Translations under genes and position numbers: made by a program | The notes under the pieces: generated by a model | The model's input: only the letters and a program-made list of their open reading frames with translations | Told to the model about the DNA's origin: nothing | Databases searched by the model: none | NCBI GenBank assembly: GCA_038030265.1 | Contig: CM075942.1 | Location: 49,380,751 to 49,444,750, forward strand | Origin: Corythucha ciliata | Lineage: Eukaryota > Arthropoda > Insecta > Hemiptera > Tingidae | Direction of reading: 5' to 3' | Length of the DNA stretch: 64,000 nt | Part shown: piece after piece, positions 24,181 to 36,600 of the stretch | Position numbering within the stretch: position 1 is the stretch's first letter | Layout: each line of letters begins with the position of its first letter

Positions 24181-25540
24181 TCCTTGGGTTATTGCCATTG
24201 ACGTAACCACGGCCATGAAAGAAGAGAAGTGAGACTCAGGCCCATGTTCAGCAATCGCTTATTTCGACTCATAACAGATAATTCACTAAAACAACCGATT
24301 TGAAGTCGCTTAAGCAAATATCCAGCTTGTGTGACGACTATGAATACGGCCCTCAAAAATCGTCCGTTTTGTCTCCGTGGGAACGATGAATCACGGACAA
24401 TCCATCGTTACGCCGTGGCTTGAAGGTACGCTGGCGGCCAATCTGTTGAGCTTTGGGTAGGAACCGGCTGTATTCCTCATTTGAGCATCAACAATTTCTG
24501 AATGACCTCGACTCCAAGAGAGGGGCCATGGCCCCCCATCCGTGCATGCACAGCACGGATCATGATCATGTAACATTAATAATCACTTGGTCACTGAAGT
24601 CTTCTGGAAGAAAATACTTCGAACATACGACAGCATAAATTTATGTATTTACTTTCCGGTCCTCCCCCATCCACAGGATTATTTTCCATTGTTTTTATGC
24701 CCAACGGATTCTTGGGAAAAAATTGGAATGAAATGTCCGGCGTATGTATACCAGCTCTATTGTGACACTTGGACTTGGGCATATAACGCAATCAGCTGGA
24801 GTTGAGAGCTCTTTTGCCCATCTTTCTCCTACTTCCTCAAACATGTGTGATCCATGATGGCTGGTAATTAAATTAACAATATTCAGGAGCTATATGAAAC
24901 AAACGGATTCAAAATATTACTCATTCCTTATAATTTAATTAATTACTTTGGTAAAAACATACCCACCCCGTGTGGAAATTATACAGAACTGATAACTGAA
25001 TCCTCACTAGATTAGAACGATCGCAGCGCTTCGTGGCCATGAAGCATCCCAATTGGGAGTGCCTCTTCTGTACGTTAGTACAGTAATTATTCTATGCCCA
25101 TTACAACACGATAATTCCAGTAAGTTGAATTTTTCATAACCTGGCACTTTATAGCTTTAGTTTTTGAAAACTGTACAGTAAAGGTTTAAAACTGACATGA
25201 AAAGTTTTTTAAATGTCAGTTTTCTATAACCTTGTGCAACCTTTGTTGAAATGTTATCACCTCATCCGTGATTATAGAAATATCTTAAGACATGTTTTTG
25301 TTTTTTTTTTTTTTCAAAAGAATAAAACTGGGTAATATTCGACGACGGTTGCGCGAAAAATAACGTGCATCACTCGACTATTAAGTGGTATTACCCGCTC
25401 GTTTTTAATTAGCCGCTTCAGCAAGCCTCGTCCGCCAAACAAAAAACTCGCAGATAATGCACCACTTACTAATCTTGTAATGTAATCTACTATTTTCAAT
25501 GAGCTAAATATCTGATTGAACAAAACCAAAAAATTTGATT
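24181..25540. other. No gene recognised
   Basis: Unique-looking. It contains a short imperfect palindrome around 24,537-24,570 (CATCCGTGCATGCACAGCACGGATCA) and a T20 run near 25,297. Confidence 0.4.
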
Positions 25541-26700
25541 CTGCAAGTGCCAAATCCACGAAATTTGTACTTCGAAGGAGCCAACCATCGAACGTCGAAC
25601 TATTGCAATTGCTGAATATGAGGCAACCCAGTGAAAATGACCCTATGAACTTGACTTTTTAGGCAGTCAATCCTGTAAAATTGCCTTTTTCAGAGTGCAA
25701 AACCCGTGAAATTGTCATGAAGGCGCGATACAAAATCGCTAAAGTTTTTCTTAAGTGAGCGATATCCGATAAATTGGTTCATATGTGAGCCAGACAAGCA
25801 CAAATATTCTTTTTAGCGATTATAATTTGATTATGTTTTGAATGAGGGAACCCTACGAAGTGTTTTTTAACAACAAAATTAAGCCAAACTATGATGACCC
25901 GCAATAATGTTTCTTTTAGGCTACAAAAATTCGACAATTTGGTTTTTTCGTGAGCCAAGCCCACGAAATTGTGTTTTTAGTGAGTCAGGCCCACAAAAAC
26001 GGATCTTTCACGAGGAAAGCCCGCGAAATTGCCGTTCTGGCGAAACAGAATGACGAAAATGTTTGTTTTTTTTTTTTAGTGTGCGAAATCCGTGGAATTC
26101 GTTTTTGAATTATTAAAATAAACACTAAATTGAGTTTTTAGCGACTAAAAATCCATAAATTTGACTTTACAGAGAGCCAGACCCACGAAAAATGTTTTTA
26201 GGCAATGCAATCCACGAAACTGGGTTTTTAAGGCTCGAAAAATGTTTTTTTAGAGAGCAAAATCCGCGAAAATGGCCTTCTGGTGGGCCAGAATAGCGTA
26301 GTGTGCAACATCCGCGAATTAGGTTTTTTTAGTGATCCAGACCCACAAAAATGGTTCTTTGGCAAGCAAAACCCGCAAAATTGCCCTGATGTCGAGCCAG
26401 AATGGCATAGTTATTGGGCAAAATTCATGAAATATTTGTTTTTAAACGAGGCAACCCAACAAAACCGGAGTTTCATCAATCCACTATATCATGACTCTTC
26501 AGTGAACAACGCAACAGCGAAGATTTTTTTTCAGGGTGCAAATCCGCGAAATTGGTTTTGAGCAACAAAAATCTGAGAAATTGGTGTTTTAAGCTTTAAA
26601 TGTTGAAACCGGAGAGATATTTTTTTTAGTGAGTCAAGCCTGTTTTACTGGAGTAAAAATCCGTGAAATAGCGAAAATTGATTTGTCAGCAACAAAAAAC
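25541..26700 (+). repeat. Family B array
   Basis: Long run of units such as CCCACGAAATTGTGTTTTTAG and TGAGCCAAGCCC, period about 30 bp with many indels. It is the best-preserved family B stretch after that at 8.5 kb. Confidence 0.7.
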
Positions 26701-29499
26701 CTGCGACATTGGGCCTTTAGTCATCCAGACTCGCAAAAATGTGTTTGTTTCTTGGCGAGAAACTGCATGAAAGTGATCATTTAGTGAGCGAAATCTGAGA
26801 TATGACTTTGTAGTAGGCGAAATCTGGGAAATATATTTTTGTGATCGTTGGCAAAACAATATTTGGCAACCCTGTAGAATTTTGACTATACGATGGTGTC
26901 CATGGGTGGTGGAAGACAATAGCCAGAGGTGGCAGCCCCCCTCCCTGACTACGTTCGTGGACCAAAGGGATGACCTGTGGGGACCCTCCAAAAAGTCTCC
27001 CAGAGTGGTGTGAGTGTCTTCGATATAAGTGAGCTCTATGGAAGCGTTTATTTTTATTCACACAGCATCTTACGTCATCGTTAGCACAATGACTCTTTTT
27101 CATTCAGCTTATTTTGTTATTGAGCGTCTATGGGTCGTCAGGGGGTGATCCAGCTCGCAAACGCCCTCGGTATACGTATAGGCTTGTGCTGGATCTTTCG
27201 AGTTCGGTCCTATTAAGAATGTGGCGTGGAAGTACCTAAAGAAGGGCTCCTCAAATTCACAATCAGCCTCAAAAGGCTTTTAAAAACCCAACTGATGCTT
27301 AGTTGCTTAACGAAAAGCTGCGTTTTTAAAGTTAAGTCTCTAATAAGGCCAGTTTTTCAGAGCGGTCACTGTTCGCCTATACTTTTCTTTGCGATCCAAA
27401 AAGAAATGGTACGTGACAACATCGTAAAAATACACCCTCCTTACTCTCTCACTCTTTTTTTTTTTTTTTTTTCAATCATGAAAATGTTTTTTTTTTTTTT
27501 ACACATTATCATGAATACGCTATAAATCATGAAAAACCGTTCTGGTTCTGGGTGAGTGATTACTTCTCTTACTGAAAATCCGCGACTCGTGACTCCTGGA
27601 CGAACCACGTGGAAAAATGATTAGACTCCACCCCCACCCAACCATCAGATTAATTGTGCCACTAAACATCACCTCCTTTTGTTAATTCTTCGAAAACTAA
27701 AAATAGCGCAAGATGAATCTGCTCGTCACGGTCCCTCCCTCCTCCCCGCCACACGTAAAAAGCCTAAGCAATACGCATCAGGGCTTTTAAAAGGTATGTC
27801 ATCCAACTTCTTTTCCCCACCGAAATATTTTTATTATTGTTATATTTTTGTCGCGTATTTTAGTCGTCCTTACCGAGAAAGCGTCCTTTTAGACGGGAGA
27901 GAGAAATGCCATTTGAAGAATCAGAAATTGACCGAGAAAATGGAGCACTCTTCTTTTTTCTGTTCGCGTCTTTTCATTGTGTCCCTGCGTTTTTTTGAAC
28001 TGGTGGTTGACAAGGGGAGGGAGGGAGCTTTTGTGATATTGGGAAGGCGGCGAGATTTTTTTCTTCTTCTTTCAGACCATGTTACTGTTTAGTAATTAAA
28101 CTCGCTTTCGTTTAAGTCGTCTTCTTCTTTTCAAAGCGTGGTATATAAAAGTATACAATGGCCAATTAAGAAAAGCATCTCTCAAGCAGCTCTTTTGTTT
28201 GTTTTTACAAACGGTTTCCTCTAATTCCACCCTTTCCAGAAAAAAAATTGTTAGGGAGTGGGGGGGGGGGAGTCAATTGAGATTATTTGTTGTGAGTGGA
28301 AAAATTCCTTAACTCCATTGAATAACATTCATTCCTCAAAAAATGACACAACTTCCGCTCGCGCTGGTATTTTTTAACAATAGAACTCCTCATCGCCCAA
28401 AGTTTTTCCCGAGTTTTTCAAGGATGAGGAATGAGGACCCTATGGCCCGTCGCCAGCCACCAACACCCTCCGTGTATCAAAAGGTAAATTAGCTCCCATT
28501 TTTATACAGAAAATTTCACATTAATTTTTCTGAATTCCTTGAAAATACCTCACACTCGATGAGAATGGGTGACATAATCCGTTAAACGTTTAGCTAGGGG
28601 GTTGCCTATTGCTCAACTCTTTTGTACGTAAAAAAAATTAAAAAAAAAAAAAAAAATTTGTCTCCATCACCCTCGGAACTATAGTTTTGACACACTGCTC
28701 CGCGTTGATTGAAAGAACACGGCCACTGTCCTTTATAAGTGAAATTGCGGGGGCAGAATAATTGTATACCAAAAGTGGCAAGCCGTGTTCGTCGGATTTG
28801 TGCTGCAGTTATCGGTTAAATCGTGAAATGCGCCCTTTCAGAACGAGCCATTTCCATTTAAAGAACTTTTTTTTTTATCAAATTTGAACTTGAGGATATG
28901 CCTTCAAAGGAGTTGCTTTAATTGGTTTTTCTCTCTTAATACTTTTCCCTTCCCTTTCTTATAAAAACGGTTACAAGCCTTGAGAAGCTCGGATCGTCTT
29001 TTTATAATTGGCGTGAGGGGCACGAGATTGGGATGTGAACACACCCGCCTTTCCCCCCCCCCCCCCAACTTTTATAAAGATAGACGGAGAGAAGGTAATT
29101 AAGTGAAATTACCTGGCAGCTTTTTTTTTCTCTCCTTCCCATTATTACCAACCCACTGACTGTCTCTATTCTAAAAGTCACAATTAAAGCTACGCCGATG
29201 ATTACTGAATTTTTATTTGAGATGCTAGAAGTATAGGTACTCAATAACTGAACTTTTTGACAGAGAGCCCTTACCATCCTACACTGTCATTGTCCCACAA
29301 ATGATGCAAATTATGTTGCAGAAGTGGACAACACTATATTTTTCGTTTTTATTTTTAAAGTCAACGGGGCCACCATAGTGACCAATAATATGAATACCAG
29401 AATGTTCTTCAAGCTGAAGGGCGAATCCCGTCCCCCACACGCACACGTGCGCACCGATAAAACAGATCAGAAAATCAATTTGCCGCAAAACATAGTCCA
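26701..29499. other. No gene recognised
   Basis: Mixed sequence with T-rich runs (27,457-27,500), a G10 run near 28,260, an A-rich tract near 28,631 and a C15 run near 29,055. Frames at 27,679-28,092 and others lack domain motifs. Confidence 0.4.
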
Positions 29500-29960
29500 G
29501 GTTTGGACTTTGAAACAGTTAAATCCGCGAAATTGCTTCTTTCAATTAGTCAACCCAACGCGAAATTGGATATTAAAAATTAGCCATGCCCCACAAAATT
29601 GCTTTTTGAATGAGTCAAAAAGCTCAAAATTTTGTTTTAGAAGCAGCAAAATCAGTGAAATTGGATATTTTTTGGGCAGTCAGCACAGGAAAATCGGGTT
29701 TTGATGCTAACTTCACGAAATTGCCCTCTGAATGGGTCAGCAGCGCCAAGTTGACAAATATTTTTTCTATGGGCAACCCAGCCATTTTTTTTTTTTTTTT
29801 TTTTTTTTTCGGGGAGCCAGCCCACTAAATTGGGATTGAACGAACCAATTCAGCAAAATAGAATTATTATTTTTTTTTAAGGAGTCGAAAATTGGGTTTT
29901 CGAGTGCCCAATAAACCCACGAAATTGTATTTGGAACGTTCCGATTTCACTGCCACGAAT
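29500..29960 (+). repeat. Family B array
   Basis: GCGAAATTGCTTCTTTCAA-type units, interrupted by a T23 run at about 29,786. Confidence 0.6.
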
Positions 29961-30270
29961 TAGTACTTTTCTCAATTTTAGCCACGGCTAAATCCATCTG
30001 GTATTTCACAAAATATATTCCAAAACAGCAAATTTTCGCAATTGTCGGCAAGTGACGGCTAATTAATCAGCAAATCGCAGTCAAATATTGTCAGTATATA
30101 ACAGCTAAATTGTCAGTTATCACATCCAAGCGGTCAGTAAATCGCGGCATTTTCAGATAATCGTCACAGAAATGTCAACATAATTATCACGTCCAGGTTA
30201 TCTGCATATTTGACTGTCAAATTCCCAGCACATCGTATAGCCAAATTGGCAGCACATCGTGGCCAAAGTG
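29961..30270 (+). repeat. Family D-like array, decayed
   Basis: Words CAGCTAAATTGTCAGT, ATCACG and GCCAAATTGGCAGCA occur at about 20-30 bp spacing, a degenerate version of the array at 31-32 kb. Confidence 0.45.
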
Positions 30271-31035
30271 CTAGTTTCGGAAAATCGGAATTTCAAGGAT
30301 GGAACTTCCTAGGGCTGAAATCTCTTCTTTTTTTGGTCAGCCAACCGAATTTCAATCCGAACTTTTTCAGTCGCGTCTCCGAATAGTTGAATTTCGTGGT
30401 TGAAACTGCGTGTTTATTCTCACCCAAATATACAAAAAATAAGTCGTATTCCGGATCTTAACTTCAATTTCGTGACTTCATAACCAATTTCTGCGCATTT
30501 TTAAGCCGCGATTCTGCTGATTTGACGTAATTTTTAAAATGACGAGTTTTTTTTGTGCACAGCCATTTCCATGGGCAACATTTTACGCTCTAGCGTCTGT
30601 TGTGTTATGAGGCATATGACAAATTATCAGGCTATAATACGTAATTTTCTAATGTACAATTGTTTGTTTTTGTACCGAAATTTAAGTTTAGGCCGAGCAT
30701 GGATCTGTTTTTGACTGGTCGTCAGTTTCACGTACGATCGAGCCGATCCTCGGGAGTAATTTCAAGTTATCGTGGCTAAAAAGCCAGTTTTCAGGCACAT
30801 GAAAATTGATGTCGCCTGACATTGAGTTCACTTGAGCTCTTTTGGAGAGCAAATCCTCTACTTACGTGACAAAACAAAAACAAAAGAAAATGTGTTGGAC
30901 CCCCTTTCTACCACAAGTTGTGATTTATCTTGCATTATCACCTAAACAAGTTCGGAACCCGGTGATCATCCCTCTACTGGACCTCGACCCACGCCGGGTT
31001 TGACCTCTCGATCTTTGTGCGAGCACAAAATATTT
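30271..31035. other. No gene recognised
   Basis: Unique-looking sequence between two family D stretches. Confidence 0.4.
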
Positions 31036-32090
31036 CTTGGAAAAAATGTCAGCATATCGGGTCAAATTGTTAGTATCGTTGTCAAATCGTCAGTAGCACA
31101 GCCAGATTCCCAGTATCAAGGCCTAATTTCCAGTATTGCGACCTAATATCCAGTATTGCGGCCTAATTTCCAGAATCGCGGTATACATTTGTCAGCATCA
31201 CGGCCACCAATACCGTGGAAAAGTTTACAGTATCACAGCCTGATTTCCAGTACCGTAAGTTGTCAATATCACGGTAAAATGGCTAGTATCACGGCCAACT
31301 TGTCGGTATCGTAGCCTACAGTTGTCAGCGTCTCGGCCAAATTGTCAGTACCGCGACCACATTGTTCCTATAGTGGCCAAATTTTCAGTGTCGCTGCCAA
31401 CTTGTCAGCATCGCTGCCAAATTTTTCAGTATACTGGGGGCAAATTTATTGTCAGTATCACGGGCCAATCAATAGTCAGTTACGGTCAAATTACCAGTAT
31501 TGCAGTAAAATGGCTAATATCACGGTCAACAAGTCATTATCGATGCCAAAATGTTCGTATTGTGGTCGAATTGTCAGTATCATGGCCTAATTTCCAGTAT
31601 TCCGGCCTAATTTCCAGCATCCCGACCTACATTTGTCCGCATCACTGCCAAATTGTCTGTACCACGGCCAAATTCTCAGCATCTTGGCCAAATTGTCAGT
31701 ATCGCGACCAAATTTCCAGTATCACATCCTGATTCCCGGTATCGCGGCTTACTGTTGTCAGCATCACAGTCAAATTGTCAGTACCACGGCCAAATTGTTC
31801 GTATCATGGCCAAATTATCAGTAACGTGGATGAATTGTCATTACCACGGCCAAATTGTGAGTACCGTGGCCAAATTCCCTGTCCCACAGCCTGTATCAAT
31901 GCCCTATTGTAAGTATCGCGGTGAAATTGTTGGCATCACGACCGAATTGTTAGTATCGCCAAGTTTTCAGTCAAGTTTTCAGAATCGTGGTCAAATTGTC
32001 AGTGGGTACCACGGGCAATTTGTCAGTATCGCGGGCATATTGTCTGTATCATTGCCCTGTCCTTGTGTCTGTGTCGCAGGCAAATTATCA
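31036..32090 (+). repeat. ~20-bp tandem array, family D
   Basis: Unit close to AAATTGTCAGTATCRCGGCC, 20-21 bp, repeated about 45-50 times with substitutions. It is the most regular array in the window. Because 20-21 is nearly a multiple of three, long open frames appear in all three plus frames (for example 31,322-31,732). These show the same pseudo-peptide repeats and are not genes. Reverse-orientation copies lie at 35.2-35.75 and 36.8-37.5 kb. Confidence 0.8.
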
Positions 32091-33640
32091 AAATGCGAAA
32101 TAAGATCAAACTGGTCGTCGGTTTACGACGGAGGTCCAAGGTGAAATTCAAGCTCAATTCCGAGGGCTTAAATGCCCGTATTTTTTTGATAGCCAATCGA
32201 AGTTTGACGCAAAATGTCCAAACAGGCAGGGGGTCAGAATTGTCCATTTATCAACGAGAAACAATCAAAATGACATCGTTGGTAGAAATATCGTTCCGGC
32301 CTCCGAGTTTGAAAGTTTCAATGCCAATATATTATTTTGGTGTGACTGATTCATCAGTTACGCACAAAATTTATATTCCGGGGGTTAATCTTCAATTGCA
32401 TGACTGCATAACGCTTTTTTAAAATGTACGAACCCATGAAAGGCTTGTGCCATCAATGCAAACAGAATATTAACGCCAACGGCAAAGCCAAAACTGAGTG
32501 GAATTATCAATTTTTTAGTCCGACTTTTTCAAAAATTGACCGATTTGGGTTTCGTCCACGGTGTCCTACTCGTTTCAGGCAGATTTGTTTGCTACAGCTC
32601 CCTTTAGTATGACGCACGGTCGTCAGTTTGCTACGCCAGAAACCAGTGGCGTAGCAAGCGAACATCCAAATATAGGACGAGCGATTGGTGTGTGTCGAGC
32701 ACGGCAGTATCATGACACATTCTCACACATGTTTGCGTTCACACGTTTTTTCCCATGGAATTAGAGACCCGTATTGGTCTCATTCCATCATTAGCACCAC
32801 TTTTTCCTTCCTTTCCAATATATGAGACGATTGAGAAAGTCGACGACGAAAAGAATAAATCCGATCGAAGTCAATACGTGGACCCTTTTTTTTCACTTGT
32901 ATTTCCATCTCATGACTCAAAGAAGGGACGAAGATGAGGAGGAATTGAAAAAAAAAGAAAGACGTCAAGATTCTATAAAGGGGGGGCTGTTCGTGCGAGA
33001 CTATCGTTATTGTTCAATTCCGCGAGCACTCGTGAGTTCTATTCAGTGGATACCTATTCTTAACACTTTTTTTTCGTTTTAAACTCTCACTAGTTTCAAA
33101 TAAAAGAGCACGTTTTAAGAATTAAAAAAACAAAATCTAAAAGGGGGAAAAAATAGTTTTCGGTATACGTGAGAAGAACGTTTTTGATTGAATAAAGTAT
33201 CGAACTCACGGTTGATAGCAATTTGGTACTCACAGTAGCTACTTGAAGACAGTCTAAATGACACCTGACAGGTAAAATTGGACTATAAACATATCCTGTT
33301 CAACCACCCATATAATTTGTTTGCCTAGCTGGGTCTTAATTATCGCTTATCAAGCTCAAAGAAGCCTGAAAAAAACTATTTTAAAGCGAATTAAGAATAT
33401 ATTATCCGAAAGGCTGAACAGGATTCGAAGAATAGGGCGACAGTTCAAGATTTGAAAGGCGGGAGGCTGGGAGAAACGTATTGTAATTAGCACGTGGCAT
33501 TTCAACGCCTACTAGGCTGAATCCACCAACACGCCCTAATTTATCATTAGACTTCAACATTATTCACATTTTCTTTGATACAATTGTATCAGTCTTCCTA
33601 CGTGTAATTAATGCTTCTTTCTTTTCTTTTCTTTTTTTAT
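32091..33640. other. No gene recognised
   Basis: Unique sequence leading to the splice acceptor at 33,646. A pyrimidine-rich tract at 33,611-33,645 serves that acceptor. Frames at 32,063-33,082 have no motif. Confidence 0.4.
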
Positions 33641-33646
33641 TTTCAG

Positions 33647-36600
33647 GTAAATGGATGGCTCCATTTAGGCCGTCACAGCTTCTCTACTCGGAATTTCCCG
33701 AGGATAGAGGCCGAAGCCTTCACATCGATCGTCACAGTGGCTACGAGTCGAACAGCATAAGCGACGACGCGCCGGTGCGGGCGCCACGACCACCGCCACG
33801 TCATCTTCACGACTCGTCGGCGAGTGACGAGTACAACGGCTCGTTCGAACCACCGAACAACAGTCTTCAATCGACCGACTATTCGGACTACGATGAAACG
33901 CCTTCGAATGAAGCGATCGACTCTTCGCACGAGTACTCGTCAGATGAGACGTCCTCCGAGTACCACGGCAGCGGAGGGTACTCGGAGTATAGGGAAAACA
34001 AGGTTAGCCGTCTGCTTGGTTTTTCTCGCTTAATAAACAATAAATTTCACGTAGTGTCTCTACTTTCAAATTAAAGTTAAAAAACAAAACAAAACAGGAC
34101 TCAGATGAAGATGAAGATGAAGAAAATTTCAGTCTCGAAGAATTCGAATTGGACGAAGCGGTTATGAAACCACCGCCGCCGTTAAATTCCTCCAATTTCG
34201 ACAATGACGAAGAAACTGACTCGAGGAAGGATCCACCCTTACCGCCCACGACTCAGTTATCGTCGTCTGGTATCCGACAGCCAACGAACGTACCGAGCAC
34301 GCAGTTACAAGTGCCCCATTTAGACGAGCTTCCTCCCGTACAGCCGACGAGTCCTCTGCAGGTTGGATGTGAAGAAGTTGAAAGGGCGTAGTTCTTCGCA
34401 TAAAAATTGCCGCTTATCGTAATTTAGTCGCCACAGTACAGCGTACAAGACTTTCACAGTAGTCGTAGAGTGTAGAAAAGTTATTTTTTCATCTGAAATT
34501 TCAGCACGGCAGTATATTTTTTCGGCAAAGGGACACACAACTTCCTCAGCATTCAAACAGAAAATCTTGGTTTTTGTGCCATCGCCTTTATTTTTATTTT
34601 ATTGAGGAAAATTGGGAAGCCACTGGTCGACGTGCAGCCTGGGCATTGGCCCCGGTGCAACGACCTACAGAGCTGCGAAGTAAGGGCAGCATTGCAAAAT
34701 CAAGAGAGCAGTTCGTTCGAAACAGAGAAAACTGTTAGTTATTTAGCAAAACATTAACAGAGTGCTAAAATTGAAGCTTTAGGGCCAAATTTCAGTTTAA
34801 ATGAGTTGAACTGAGGGCTTCCGAGCTGTATAAAGCCGAAGTTCATAGATAAGTTTGGCGCAATGTAGAGGACAATCCGTGAGTTTCTGGCACAAAATGA
34901 CCCTTTCTGAGACTCTTAGTCAATATTTGAGGGGTTTGAACGTACGGGATAGAATTTACGGTTGTACGGCTCAATATTTGGGTTCACGCTGGGAAATTGT
35001 CATTTTAAGGATATAGAGGTCAGGAAATTTCGCGTTAAATTCGGTTGGCTGACCAAAAAAACACACACACGTACAAAAAAAAAAAAAAAAAACAAGTTGC
35101 CCTGCTAAGAGACGTTTCTTCCCCCCCCCCACCCACCACCACCAACACGCTGTAGACCATGACCTTTCTTCCTTGAAAATTCAGTAATTTTCCGAAACTT
35201 ACATTTTGCCGCGACATACTGAAAATTTTGCCGGCGATATGCTGAAAATTTGGCCACAATATCATGGCGATTTGCCCGCTACTATATGGCAATAATTTTG
35301 CGGAGACTGAACGCAGCAATGGTGACCATATGGCCCCAATCGTGACAATTTGGCAGCCATGGTGACAATTTGGCGGTGATTCTGAGAATTTGGCCAAAAC
35401 AGTCGGGTAATTTGGTCCATATAAGCTCACAATCTGTCCGCGATGCTTACCATTTGGTAGTGATGCTGACGGTTGAGCTGCCACACTGAAAAATTCGGCT
35501 ACATTTCTGTCTATTCGGCGACGATAACCTAGCGATTTGGTGGTTCTGACGATTGTGACGCTGACAATTTGGCAGCGATTCTTAGTATTTAGCTAAAATA
35601 TTTCAACAATTTGGCCACGACTGGACTGGTAATGTGCCCATGTTGCTGACAATTTGGTCACGATATTCTGACAATTTGGTCACGATTTTCTGGCAATTTG
35701 GGCGCGATGCTAACAAATTCAGCCGCGATTCCGACAATTTGACCTTGATGAACAGGGTGTTTCCGGAGGATTCGGCAATACTTGCACATGTTGTACTACT
35801 AAGTAGGGCGAACCAAAATTACTATATGGACATAGGCTCGCAAACGCTTCGTTTCAGAGTTACAGAGAATTTTGTGGTTTTTAAGCTAAACCACCTCTTT
35901 CCTACAAAAAGTGGTTTTAACGGACAAACCGTTCAAGATAGAACAAAATGAATTACATTTCTGAAACGTCATTTGAAAGCTTACAAAATGAGCATGTTTT
36001 TACAATACCGTAACAATATCCGACCCACTATGGATTGAGCGTAATTCACCTCTGAATGAAACACAAAAATTCAATGTCACACTTTTTCGTTTTTTTCAAA
36101 GAATAACTAGACGTAGGTACTTAAAGACAATTATGGCGTGTTATTCTTAAGTTTTCTAATGTGCAATTTTGCGCTCTTTTCAGAAATGCAATTCATTTTG
36201 TTCTACCTTGAACGGTTCGACGGTTAAGGGGGAGTTGTTCATGTGTTTCCTCGACCCCCCTCCAATCATACCTCGCCACTCCGCGTTACGGGAATTACCG
36301 CCGTATTTCTGCATCAATTGTGGACTTCAAGGGCTCATTAAATCTTCAGGAAATTCCGCACAACCGTACGATCTTGGTCTTCTAAATAAGTCGTCGAAAA
36401 AGTGTGAATTTTCAAGGAAAAAGTTTATGTGCGTTTTACAGTTATTTTAGGGATGAAATATGAAAAAGGAAGATCGTACGGTTGTGCGGAATTTCCTGAA
36501 GATTTAAATGAGCCCTTGAAGTCCAGGATTGGTGCAGAAATACGGCGGTAATTTCCGTAACGCGGAGTAGGCGAGGTTGGATTGGAGGGGGGTCGAGGAA

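Noticed and set aside
31036..32090. CRISPR-like regular repeat array
   Set aside because: Units are contiguous without unique spacers, and the genome is eukaryotic. It is a minisatellite-like array.
31322..32144. Long overlapping frames with repeated SVSRPNCQY-like motifs
   Set aside because: The ~20-21-bp family D array gives repeated pseudo-peptides in all three frames. Not a repeat protein gene.
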